This document shows positions 17,279 through 25,415 of a DNA stretch of 64,000 bases, one piece after another. The position numbers and the translations under genes were made by a program. The notes below the pieces were generated by a model, which ran no database searches, was not told the origin of the DNA, and worked only from the letters and a program-made list of their open reading frames with translations. Origin of the DNA: Geoanaerobacter sp964528055 (GTDB lineage Bacteria > Desulfobacterota > Desulfuromonadia > Geobacterales > DSM-12255); the NCBI GenBank assembly GCA_964528055.1, contig CAZGQM010000013.1:29250-93249 (forward strand), read 5' to 3'. Numbering within the stretch: position 1 is the stretch's first letter; each line of letters begins with the position of its first letter.

Positions 17279-18682
17279 TCATAATGGTTTAGACGGGATT
17301 CTACGCCGGGCAAACCGCTTCACCTGTCTCCAGAGAGGACCTTTTACGGCAAAATGCCGCAGTGCCTCAAGCATTTTGTCGTTAACGGTAATCTCCAGTC
17401 CGGGAATGACCCAGTTCGTACGTTTGACCGCCTCCCCACGGACCAGCTCGCAAAGGGTAGAGGCGACTTCGGGGGAGAGGTAGAAGACCGGCTCAAGCAG
17501 AGGAGCGGTCAGGTTGATTAGACCCTCTGCAACTGCCTGGGCGTAAATTGCGGTTCCGGGAAATATTCTGATGCCGGTCATTGCAATGACAGCAGTCGGA
17601 GCAACTTCGTCCATCAGCTCGAAACTCTCAAGTACGGTCCGCGCATTCTCCCCAGGCCCCCCGAAGAGAATGTAATGTGCAAAATCGACGTTGTATTCGC
17701 GACAAAGTCGTGACGCCTCCTTCACCTGTCCAACAGTGAAAGATTTTCGGAGGTTTTTCAGCATGGTCGGTGAACCGGAATCCGTACCGAACTCCAGGGC
17801 ATCGCACCCCGCTGCAATCATCGCCTCCAGAAGAGTCGGCGGCAGGAAATCAGGGTTGATGAACGCTGACCAGTTAACTTTAAGCTTGGCTTCCTGCATG
17901 GCCCGACAGAGCTTTTCGGCAAAATCAACCGGGTAATTGAAGATATCGTCCACGAAATAGAGGTAGTTTACCCCATGTCGATCCACAAGATCTCCGATTT
18001 CGGATATGATGTCGGCAATGGGTCGAAGCCGGATCTGATGCCCGTCCAACAGAGGATAGGTGCAGTAGATGCAGGAGAATGGGCAGCCGCGCTTTGTCTG
18101 AATATTGGCCATTCCTCCCAACCTGTTGTAGGAGGCAACATCGAACAGGGTGCGGTCAGGCGCAGAAATGGCTGTCACCAGCTCGGGAGGAAAGAAGGAT
18201 GTAGCACCGGGCAATACCACGCCGGGCAGTGCACCCACATCGCCGCTGTCGGCAATGGCTGCGAGCAGTCGCGGCAAGAGTTCTTCCCCTTCCCCGACCA
18301 CTCCATAATCGGCACCTAGAAAATTCATCACTTCCAGCGGCATTATGGAAAAACCGGAACCTCCTACAATCGTTACTGCTCGCCCCTTGCATGCATGCAC
18401 AACCTCCTTGACCCGGGAGAGATAGGAACGGGTAGCTGGCCAGGTAACATTGTCAATATTGCGGATGGATATCAATACGGCATCAGCGGCAAAACTGTCC
18501 AGGGAATCGGTAAGCGATGCAATCGGCTCTTCGGCAAAACAGAGGTCGAGCACGGTGAGATCGTGCCCTGCGACGGACAACGCCGGTACGAGACATGCTA
18601 GACCGATCGGGAAAACCGGATAGGGAGAGCGCTCGCGGTTTGCGGAGATAAGAAGCAGTTTCAGGCATCCCCCTCTGCCCAT
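17279..18682 (-). CDS. B12-binding-domain radical SAM protein
   Basis: 467 residues. N-terminal B12-binding-like domain (V-G-G-S-G-F-S-I-M-P and V-V-G-E-G-E-E) followed by the cluster motif C-P-F-S-C-I-Y-C and an SAM-barrel with F-V-D-D-I-F-N-Y. The C-terminal region includes R-I-F-P-G-T-A. The start overlaps the thioesterase gene by about 22 bases; a GAGGGGG lies inside the overlap, so a slightly shorter start is possible. Such enzymes methylate or rearrange unactivated carbons; the substrate here is presumably the lipid chain or its headgroup (inference). Confidence 0.87.
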   Translation of the reverse strand: MGRGGCLKLLLISANRERSPYPVFPIGLACLVPALSVAGHDLTVLDLCFAEEPIASLTDSLDSFAADAVLISIRNIDNVTWPATRSYLSRVKEVVHACKGRAVTIVGGSGFSIMPLEVMNFLGADYGVVGEGEELLPRLLAAIADSGDVGALPGVVLPGATSFFPPELVTAISAPDRTLFDVASYNRLGGMANIQTKRGCPFSCIYCTYPLLDGHQIRLRPIADIISEIGDLVDRHGVNYLYFVDDIFNYPVDFAEKLCRAMQEAKLKVNWSAFINPDFLPPTLLEAMIAAGCDALEFGTDSGSPTMLKNLRKSFTVGQVKEASRLCREYNVDFAHYILFGGPGENARTVLESFELMDEVAPTAVIAMTGIRIFPGTAIYAQAVAEGLINLTAPLLEPVFYLSPEVASTLCELVRGEAVKRTNWVIPGLEITVNDKMLEALRHFAVKGPLWRQVKRFARRRIPSKPL

Positions 18683-19086
18683 GAGAGCATTTTTTCAATT
18701 CGTTCAGCAACGGCATCCGGCAACCGGTACTGTGTGACACCGTTCATATCGGTCAGGGCATGCACCGTCAACCCGCGGGCGCACGGTCTTCCATCGGAGC
18801 CAATAATGAGCGTACGGAACTCAATCGTAGGGGTTTCAGTGCGATTCACCGTTGTCTGAACCATTATCCGGTCATTGAATCTGGCAGGTCTGAGATATTT
18901 GATCTCCATATTCACCACCGGCCCAAGATAGCCGGCTTCGGCCAACTGGTTGGCAGCCAGACCAAACATGGCTGCAAGGTCATTCCGGCCAACCTCCATC
19001 CAGGCCACATAATGGCCGTGCCAGGCAACCTGATAGGCGTCAATCTCATTGAAACGCACTGTTATGCTAGATTCGTGGTAACGCAT
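18661..19086 (-). CDS. 4HBT-type acyl thioesterase (YbgC-like)
   Basis: About 141 residues from the ATG at 19086; an ATG three codons earlier is directly against the GGAG. Hot-dog fold with the 4-hydroxybenzoyl-CoA thioesterase pattern F-N-E-I-D-A-Y-Q-V-A-W-H-G-H-Y-V, the Asp being the usual catalytic residue. Probably releases or proof-reads acyl chains on the operon's ACP. Overlaps or abuts genes on both sides. Confidence 0.85.
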   Translation of the reverse strand: MRYHESSITVRFNEIDAYQVAWHGHYVAWMEVGRNDLAAMFGLAANQLAEAGYLGPVVNMEIKYLRPARFNDRIMVQTTVNRTETPTIEFRTLIIGSDGRPCARGLTVHALTDMNGVTQYRLPDAVAERIEKMLSWAEGDA

Positions 19087-19087
19087 G

Positions 19088-19927
19088 TCAACCATACTCC
19101 GTTGAGATCCATCGGTTGAACTTCTTCAGTGATTCACCCACTCCAGCTTCTGTAAAAACTGTGACTCCGGCCTTCCGTAGCGCCAGAAATGTCGCCTCCC
19201 ATTTCACCGGGAGACAGAGCTCATCAACCAGAAAACCGGGGATATCGGCAGCCGAGAGAAAATCCTGTTCCATATGCTCGATGAGGGGAACCGATGGCTC
19301 GGCAAAACGGTAGTCGGCAACAATGGCACGCAACTCTTCTGCAATAGCCTCGATAAGGGGCGTGTGAAGCGGAGCGTCTGCCGGAAAGGTCTTGACACTG
19401 AATGCACCGGTCTCAAGCGCCTCAACCATGGCTGCTTCCATATCATGCTGTTCGCCAGCCAGCAGGAAATGCCGGGACGTATTGTAGTTTGCCATATAGA
19501 CGCCATTGTTCTCAGCCAATGCCTGAACTGGAGTCGCAGTCAAACCGGTCACGCACCCCAGGGCATAGCTCTTCGCCTCACCCATACGAGCGAGGGCATG
19601 ACCGAACCTGCAGGTGAGCTCCAACGCATCCCCTTCCGGCAGAGCGCCGACAGCAGCCAGGGCCGGATAGATCCCCATGCTATGTTCGGCAACTATTGTT
19701 GGCCTCAGCCCCTCGTGCCTCAATTTCCGGTTGCGATGGAGACTCATGGCAGTGCCGTAGACCTGCAGCGCCACCTGTCCGGTAGCTGGCTCGCCACGCC
19801 ACCTGAATCCGGCGAGCTCAAGGCCGGTCCGCTCAACTGTCAATTCTGCAATTTCAGTAAAATCTTTATCGTCGGGAAACCCGACATCATGGGTTAACGG
19901 CTGGCCTGGGAACATGAAACATATCAT
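19088..19927 (-). CDS. Malonyl-CoA:ACP transacylase-like acyltransferase
   Basis: 279 residues from the ATG at 19927 (AAAGG upstream; the TTG at 19930 is less likely). FabD fold: F-M-F-P-G-Q at the start, nucleophile elbow A-E-H-S-M-G with Glu in place of the usual Gly of G-H-S-x-G, and catalytic His in D-A-P-L-H-T-P-L. The central region is shorter and more divergent than in FabD. Likely loads an extender or transfers an acyl unit on the operon's ACP. The altered elbow suggests different acyl-group choice. Confidence 0.8.
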   Translation of the reverse strand: MICFMFPGQPLTHDVGFPDDKDFTEIAELTVERTGLELAGFRWRGEPATGQVALQVYGTAMSLHRNRKLRHEGLRPTIVAEHSMGIYPALAAVGALPEGDALELTCRFGHALARMGEAKSYALGCVTGLTATPVQALAENNGVYMANYNTSRHFLLAGEQHDMEAAMVEALETGAFSVKTFPADAPLHTPLIEAIAEELRAIVADYRFAEPSVPLIEHMEQDFLSAADIPGFLVDELCLPVKWEATFLALRKAGVTVFTEAGVGESLKKFNRWISTEYG

Positions 19928-19931
19928 CAAT

Positions 19932-21212
19932 TTAACCTTTTTTTCTTCTGATCGCCGCCCTGAAACCTATATTCATCGGCGCAAATACCTGTAGTGAGCG
20001 GTGCATTTTGAAGATACGCCTGTACATGGAGCCGAAGGAGTAAAAGGAACGATTGAGCCAGTCGTAGCCGGCCTGCAGTTCTGCGACCGACATACCTTTG
20101 GGCTGGAAGGTGACATGTTCCATGTCGTAGTCCTCCCAGGAATTGGAGAGAATCCTCCCTTCTGTCTCAAGGCGCCGCCTGACCTCAGTACCAGGGTACG
20201 GCGTAAGTATCGGGAAGATGGCGGCCTCGACGCGGGCCTCCTCACAGAATCGGAGCAGTCCCTGGAAGACATCGGGGGTATCTCCGTCATAACCGAGGAC
20301 AAAGGAACCAAGGACACCGATGCCGTTGTCCCTGAAGACCTTTGCATCATCCAGATAAGAGCGGGCTGTGTTGGTAACCTTGCCCATGGCGGTCAGCGAC
20401 TCCTGGTTCAGCGACTCGAAGCCGACAAACATCCCGAAACAGCCAGCCTCTCCCGCAGCCCGGATGAACTCCGGATCACGGGCAAAGTCTATGGGAGCAT
20501 GGGAAAGCCATTTAAACCCCAAACCTTTCATCTCGGCAAATAGAGACATCGCATACGTACGATCTGCAACGAGATTATCGTCCACGAAGAATGCAAAGGA
20601 ATTGGCCTTACGCAGTTCTTCAAGCTCTGCAATGATCCCTTCTACCGATCGTTTCCGGTATTTGCGCCCATAGAAGGCAGTGACTGAGCAGAACTCACAG
20701 TCAAAAGGACAGCCTCGGGTTGTCTGCAGTGTGTTGGTGAAGAGGTACTTCTTTCCGGCGAACAGATGTCTGCGGGCGACCGGGATGGCAGTCATGTCGA
20801 GGAGCGTTTCGGAGCGGTAAAGCGGCTTCAGGCAACCTGCGTTCAGGTCGGAGAGGAGTTCCGGCCATACGAGCTCTCCCTCTCCCACAACAACGGCATC
20901 GGCGTGGGCCTGTGCCTCAGCAGGCATATTGCTGGCATGGAATCCTCCCATCGCCACCCTCTTACCGATAGCGCGAAAAGAGTCGGCAATCTGGTAGGCG
21001 CGAGGCGCCTGGGGTGTCATTGCTGTAATGGCGACCAGGTCGGCATCCGTGGCAAGATTCAGCAGTTCGATATTCTCGTCGCAGAGCTCCACCTCCCATT
21101 CAGGAGGTGTTACGGCAGCAAGCGCGGCCAGGGAAAGGGATGGAAATTTGAAGGCAAGTTCTCCCCACAGGCGGCCCTTGGGCCAACCAGGTGAGACGAA
21201 AAGGACCTTCAC
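19932..21212 (-). CDS. B12-binding-domain radical SAM protein
   Basis: 426 residues from a GTG start overlapping the ACP stop (GTGA). B12-binding-like N-terminal half (V-A-M-G-G-F-H-A-S, V-V-V-G-E-G-E), cluster motif C-P-F-D-C-E-F-C, then F-F-V-D-D-N-L and L-T-P-Y-P-G-T. Closely resembles the lone radical SAM protein at 1964-3286 in order and wording of motifs, so the two are paralogues. Lying directly downstream of the ACP gene, it may act on ACP-bound acyl chains (inference). Confidence 0.87.
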   Translation of the reverse strand: MKVLFVSPGWPKGRLWGELAFKFPSLSLAALAAVTPPEWEVELCDENIELLNLATDADLVAITAMTPQAPRAYQIADSFRAIGKRVAMGGFHASNMPAEAQAHADAVVVGEGELVWPELLSDLNAGCLKPLYRSETLLDMTAIPVARRHLFAGKKYLFTNTLQTTRGCPFDCEFCSVTAFYGRKYRKRSVEGIIAELEELRKANSFAFFVDDNLVADRTYAMSLFAEMKGLGFKWLSHAPIDFARDPEFIRAAGEAGCFGMFVGFESLNQESLTAMGKVTNTARSYLDDAKVFRDNGIGVLGSFVLGYDGDTPDVFQGLLRFCEEARVEAAIFPILTPYPGTEVRRRLETEGRILSNSWEDYDMEHVTFQPKGMSVAELQAGYDWLNRSFYSFGSMYRRIFKMHRSLQVFAPMNIGFRAAIRRKKG

Positions 21213-21466
21213 TTCCGGTTTTCCTGGATGTAGGCAGCCATGCTCCGCACTGACTGGAAGACCTTGGTGCCGGTGGCTGAATCGGGCACCACGACACCGT
21301 ACTGCTTCTCCATAGCCACCACCAGCTGCAGGGCGTCGATGGAGTCAAGCCCCAGACCATCGCCGAACAGAGGGGCGTCGGTCTCGATCTCGGAGGGGGT
21401 CATCCCTTCAATCCGCAGGGCGTCTATGATAAGCTGCTTTACCGGCTCAATCAGTTCTTCTGACAT
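21209..21466 (-). CDS. Acyl carrier protein
   Basis: 85 residues. The phosphopantetheine attachment serine is in G-L-D-S-I-D-A-L, at the start of helix II, followed by V-V-A-M-E-K-Q-Y-G as in bona fide ACPs. GAGGAAAAAGC precedes the ATG. A second, pathway-specific ACP carrying the growing chain for the FabF/FabG/FabZ set downstream. Confidence 0.93.
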   Translation of the reverse strand: MSEELIEPVKQLIIDALRIEGMTPSEIETDAPLFGDGLGLDSIDALQLVVAMEKQYGVVVPDSATGTKVFQSVRSMAAYIQENRK

Positions 21467-22365
21467 GCTTTTTCCTCTTCACTTTTCATTTTATCATCCC
21501 AGTACGGGAAAAAATTGTACCACTGATCAGGGTATCTCCTGATGTATTTCTCAAATACGGCTACAAGCTGTTCGACACCTCCCCTGATGGCTACGGCGTT
21601 ATCCTTATGCCCACCTCGGAAATGGATCGGCTCCTCCATCAGGGTAGAATACCTGTTCCCCTCCAGGGGGACGAAAACAGGGATTACCGGCGCGCCGCTG
21701 GCAACGGACAGATATGCCGCTCCAAGTGGGATCTGTGCCGGCCTGCCAAAGAAGTTGATGGTCATGGTATGTGATGAGCCGTCCCGGTCACCGAGCAGCG
21801 CTACCACCTCGTTTCGGCGCAGTGCGTTCACCGCCTCGATGATGGCAAGTGGCGATGTGTCGTGTCTGTCCACGTAAATAAAGGCGATACCTCGCTCTCC
21901 CCGGACCCTTTCCCTCAGCTCGTTGACCTTCTCGTCGGGCTCCCGGAAGGTGAGCACGTTGAGTTTGTATCCCAGGTCGGCAAGACCCAACCCCCCCAGT
22001 TCCCAGTTTCCCAAATGAGGGGAGATGAGAATGGCCCCTGTTCCCCGGGCCAAGGCATCGTCCAGAGGAGTTCCGCTGCTTGTCCTGCCGATCAGGGAGA
22101 AAAGCTTCTCTCCTTTGAGGCGCATCATCAGCATCACATCGGTCCAGTTGAGGGAGTATTTGCAAAAAGTGCTGATGACCAATCTTTCGACGTTCCTCTG
22201 CCCCGTAATAGTCCTCAGGTTTGCCCGGACCCCCCGTCGCTGCCATGGGAAGAAGCAGTAGAAGATGACCCCCCAGACAAAGGCGCAGGGGAGAAACAGC
22301 CACCGTGGAACCAAGCGGGTGAAGAGGTTGATGAGAAACAGGTTAAAGTTGCTGTATAATGTCAC
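21451..22365 (-). CDS. LpxL/HtrB-like lysophospholipid acyltransferase
   Basis: 304 residues from a GTG overlapping the preceding stop (GTGA). N-terminal membrane anchor, then the catalytic H-x4-E motif as S-P-H-L-G-N-W-E, typical of lipid A late acyltransferases. In aryl-polyene and dialkylresorcinol clusters homologues attach the polyene or a fatty acid to a glycerol or sugar backbone. A cluster-specific role is favoured because of its position between the ACP and the SPASM gene. Confidence 0.85.
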   Translation of the reverse strand: MTLYSNFNLFLINLFTRLVPRWLFLPCAFVWGVIFYCFFPWQRRGVRANLRTITGQRNVERLVISTFCKYSLNWTDVMLMMRLKGEKLFSLIGRTSSGTPLDDALARGTGAILISPHLGNWELGGLGLADLGYKLNVLTFREPDEKVNELRERVRGERGIAFIYVDRHDTSPLAIIEAVNALRRNEVVALLGDRDGSSHTMTINFFGRPAQIPLGAAYLSVASGAPVIPVFVPLEGNRYSTLMEEPIHFRGGHKDNAVAIRGGVEQLVAVFEKYIRRYPDQWYNFFPYWDDKMKSEEEKACQKN

Positions 22366-23741
22366 CTTTTTCTATTTTGAAGTTTCTCGGCTCTGCCTGA
22401 GATCGTAAATTCTCGTTCCCAGGCCGGGTCGGCAATCTCTGCATACCTGCGAGAGTAGTCGTCCATCTGCTCGGCCAGGCCGGTCATGATATCGGCTGCA
22501 CCTTCGTGCGTCGGATAGGCGCCTTCTGCATTACAGAGCTCCCTGCCTACCTCAGGCCGATCTATGAGCATACATGGCCTGAGAAGATTCTCCACCTCCC
22601 CCTGCCTCTCACGGATCTGGGTGAAGAATGGCGATGCAAGGGCATCCCTTATGGTGGTACGACGGATGTTGTCCACGGCAAAGTGGCAGAAGACGCATGG
22701 CTCGATGTCGCCATTGGCATTGATATGAAAATACTTGCGCCCTCCTGCGATACAGCCGCTGATGATCGGACCGTCGTTCCAGAAATCCACAAAGAGCATA
22801 GGCTTGATGTCACGAAACCCGTCAACTTTCAGCCGCAACAGATCCCGCTGTTCAGGTGTTGCCATCAGGGTAAGGTCCGGCTCGCGGCCTACCGGTACAT
22901 AGGTAAAGAGCCAGAGGGCAAATACCCCCTTTTCAAGAAGCATGTCGATATAGTTGCCATTGGTGATGATGTCGGTATTCCTGCTCGTCTGAGTGAAGGA
23001 GCCGCAGAATGAAAGGCCTGCGGCCTTAAGCAGGTCCATGGCATGCATCACCTTCTTGAAGTGTCCTGCACCGCGACGTTCATCAGTCTCTTTCTCATAC
23101 CCCTCCAGTGAGAAGGCAGGCATCACGTTACCAACCTCGATCAGCTTCTCCACCAGAGACTCGTCAATCAGACCACCGTGCGTGAAGACCAGGAAAGCCA
23201 TGTCCGAGTGTTTGCGGAATATCTCGAAGATGTCCTGCTTGAAGAATGGCTCTCCGCCCGAGATCACGGCAAAATAAACCCCCATCTCCTTCATCTGGTT
23301 CAGTACCGAGTCTATCTCTTCAAGCGAGAGTTCCAGGCTCTTACCGTAGTCCCCTGCATAACAGCCATAGCAGGAGAGGTTGCATTTCATGGTCGGGCTG
23401 ATGACAACCGTAGAGGGCGGGTAGAACCCTTCACGGTCGGCCCATGCCTTGCGCTTGTTGGTGCCGGAAAGAAGGTGGTTCACCGCAAGATTAGTAATCC
23501 ATTTCTGTCGCTGGTTGGGATGAACGTCACGCAAAATGCGGCGGGGAAACTCCATGCTGGGATGGTTCTCCCGAATCAGTTGCCTCATCCAGCGAATCCG
23601 CTCCTTGTAGTAATCCTTTTTGGGGATCAGCTCCATCAGATGGGTCATCCGGGCCAGTGTCTCGTTGGAGGAATTCGTAGCCAGTGACAACAGCAGGGAG
23701 ACGATCTTTTCCGTGGAGTAATTCTTTATGCTCTCCATCAT
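22362..23741 (-). CDS. Radical SAM protein with SPASM-like C-terminus
   Basis: 459 residues. A 115-residue N-terminal extension precedes the cluster motif C-N-L-S-C-Y-G-C; the barrel carries V-I-S-G-G-E-P-F-F. The C-terminal part has clustered cysteines (G-C-I-A-G, E-P-C-V-F-C-H-F, then further Cys) typical of SPASM auxiliary clusters. Such domains handle peptides, but HpnH-like lipid enzymes also belong here. It does not look like the other two operon radical SAM proteins and lacks a B12 domain. Substrate unknown. Confidence 0.86.
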   Translation of the reverse strand: MMESIKNYSTEKIVSLLLSLATNSSNETLARMTHLMELIPKKDYYKERIRWMRQLIRENHPSMEFPRRILRDVHPNQRQKWITNLAVNHLLSGTNKRKAWADREGFYPPSTVVISPTMKCNLSCYGCYAGDYGKSLELSLEEIDSVLNQMKEMGVYFAVISGGEPFFKQDIFEIFRKHSDMAFLVFTHGGLIDESLVEKLIEVGNVMPAFSLEGYEKETDERRGAGHFKKVMHAMDLLKAAGLSFCGSFTQTSRNTDIITNGNYIDMLLEKGVFALWLFTYVPVGREPDLTLMATPEQRDLLRLKVDGFRDIKPMLFVDFWNDGPIISGCIAGGRKYFHINANGDIEPCVFCHFAVDNIRRTTIRDALASPFFTQIRERQGEVENLLRPCMLIDRPEVGRELCNAEGAYPTHEGAADIMTGLAEQMDDYSRRYAEIADPAWEREFTISGRAEKLQNRKR

Positions 23742-23752
23742 GGCGGTTCTCT

Positions 23753-24421
23753 CTAGTGCCTACAGAATTTTAAAAACGTCATGCAGATCCGCCAGGTATC
23801 ACGTACCGGACGAAAATGACTGGTGGCCCGTCCGTCGGCAATCCGTGCGTTAATGGGGATGGAGCCTATGAAAAAGCCAGCCTGCCAACCTTTCATAAGA
23901 ATCTCCATCTCAAGATCGTAGCCGTCATATTCAAGCGTCACGGAGCGCAATAGCCGGGAAGAATAATAACGGAACCCCGACTGACTGTCATCGATATGAA
24001 ACCCTGTCCGCTTCTGCATACACCAGGCACCGAAGCAGTTCCAATGACGCCTCAGCCCGGCCATCTCCTGAAACTGGGCAAAGCGTGATGCCAGCATGAT
24101 GCCGGCGTCTGCCTCCCTGGCCGCCTCGACAAGCATTGATATCGCAGATGGATCATGCTGGCCATCGGAATCAAGGGTGACCATCCCGGAAAAGCCGTGC
24201 TGAAGCCCCCACGCGAAACCGGTACGAAGGGCGACCCCCTTGCCGCAGTTACGCTGATGGCTGATCAGATTGACCGGGAGACCGGATATCTTTCCTACTG
24301 TGCCGTCTGAGGACCCGTCATCCACAACCAGAAGCGGATACCCCTGTTGAAGTGTCTCCCTGGCGACAGCTTCGATAGTTGCAGCCGCATTGTACGCAGG
24401 GATGATTACGCAGATTCCCAC
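23753..24421 (-). CDS. GT2-family glycosyltransferase (DPM1-like)
   Basis: About 222 residues from the GTG at 24421, with GGTGGA just upstream inside the end of the deacetylase gene; a longer reading adds 100 residues of low-complexity, out-of-frame-looking sequence and is rejected. GT-A fold: I-I-P-A-Y-N-A, D-D-G-S-S-D, and the metal-binding D-S-D-G-Q-H-D. Resembles dolichyl/polyprenyl-phosphate mannose synthases. Probably adds a sugar to a lipid carrier or to the cluster lipid. Confidence 0.85.
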   Translation of the reverse strand: MGICVIIPAYNAAATIEAVARETLQQGYPLLVVDDGSSDGTVGKISGLPVNLISHQRNCGKGVALRTGFAWGLQHGFSGMVTLDSDGQHDPSAISMLVEAAREADAGIMLASRFAQFQEMAGLRRHWNCFGAWCMQKRTGFHIDDSQSGFRYYSSRLLRSVTLEYDGYDLEMEILMKGWQAGFFIGSIPINARIADGRATSHFRPVRDTWRICMTFLKFCRH

Positions 24422-25224
24422 TGTTCCACCAATCGACAGAGTGGAGTAGACCCGAACTGTCGCAATATTGTTACAAGACGCTCCGTTGCGTCTTTCCGCG
24501 GCCCGTAAACCGCAAAGTTCCTGATCGGCGAGAGCCGCAGCCGCGGCCCGTAAGGGTCCAGTTCGCGGGGATGGATAAACAGGACTGCTGGTGCCCCGTC
24601 GCAATTCAATCTGCGGATAGTACGCTCGATCATCCCGATCGGGAAGAACCGGAACCCCCATCCTCCTCCTGTCGGGAGATTCCCCATGGCCGTCCGGGTT
24701 ACCATCGGCGGGATCTCCCATAAACTTCCGTTTTGAAGTTTCATGAGAAACGGGACTCGTGATCCTGCCGGATCCCCGACAAACGGGAGCGGAGAACAGC
24801 TGGAATCATATGCAAAGCCCTCTTCGAGAAGGATCTCGAAAGCCCAGGGGATCTTTTCCCGGGAAAGAGACCACTGTGGGGCCCTGAAGCCTTTAATGGA
24901 TCGTCCAGTAATCCGACTCAGAATATCGTTGGTTTGACGCAGTTCATCGCGGAATTCAGCCTTCGTCAACCCAGTTACCAGCCTATGGGAATATCCATGA
25001 GAAGCGATCTCGTGCCCGCCTGCAGCAATGTCCGCTACCATTTCGGGAAGTGCTTCAGCGACCGACCCAAGCACGAAGAAGGTTGCCTTTGCACCGCACT
25101 CATCCAGGATCCCAAGCACCTTATCGACGTTATGGTGAACACGCCAAGGAGTGCTACATGGGCTGACAGCTGAGCTTCCCCCCACATGGAACCACTCTTC
25201 TACATCTATGGAAAGGGCATTCAC
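24406..25224 (-). CDS. Polysaccharide deacetylase family protein
   Basis: 272 residues from a GTG start. NodB-type carbohydrate esterase 4 domain: D-V-E-E-W-F-H (catalytic and metal Asp) and H-E-I-A-S-H-G-Y-S-H (metal His pair), then R-A-P-Q-W-S. The D-V-E-E-W-F form is typical of the branch with a C-terminal DUF3473-like tail seen in envelope and exopolysaccharide loci. First gene of the 15-gene minus-strand operon, preceded by a plausible sigma-70 promoter. Likely de-N-acetylates a sugar on the cluster's glycolipid (inference). Confidence 0.88.
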   Translation of the reverse strand: MNALSIDVEEWFHVGGSSAVSPCSTPWRVHHNVDKVLGILDECGAKATFFVLGSVAEALPEMVADIAAGGHEIASHGYSHRLVTGLTKAEFRDELRQTNDILSRITGRSIKGFRAPQWSLSREKIPWAFEILLEEGFAYDSSCSPLPFVGDPAGSRVPFLMKLQNGSLWEIPPMVTRTAMGNLPTGGGWGFRFFPIGMIERTIRRLNCDGAPAVLFIHPRELDPYGPRLRLSPIRNFAVYGPRKDATERLVTILRQFGSTPLCRLVEQWESA

Positions 25225-25265
25225 AGTGAGTCGTTCAGATCATTGGTCATGGTCATTAAAACGAG

Positions 25266-25295
25266 AAAATAGCAGTATTATCCATGCAAAGTCAA
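25266..25295 (-). promoter_or_regulatory. Candidate sigma-70 promoter for the lipid operon
   Basis: On the minus strand TTGACT (25295-25290) and TATTTT (25271-25266) are 18 bases apart, about 45 bases ahead of the deacetylase GTG. It is divergent from the kinase promoter. Confidence 0.5.
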
Positions 25296-25353
25296 GGCTG
25301 CATACTCTAACAACCTCTAACCTGACTGAAACAAACCCATCGGTAAATCCCCA

Positions 25354-25381
25354 TTGACCTAGACAAAAAATGATTTACAAT
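25354..25381 (+). promoter_or_regulatory. Candidate sigma-70 promoter for the heme-sensor kinase
   Basis: TTGACC (25354-25359) and TACAAT (25376-25381) with a 16-base spacer, ending 34 bases before the GTG start at 25416. Confidence 0.6.
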
Positions 25382-25415
25382 AAGGCCATTACCCATCCTT
25401 CCTATCAGGTGTCCT

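Noticed and set aside
24422..24721. 100-residue N-terminal extension of the glycosyltransferase
   Set aside because: It overlaps the deacetylase gene in another frame, is rich in Arg, Pro and Gly, and the GT fold starts right after the GTG at 24421.
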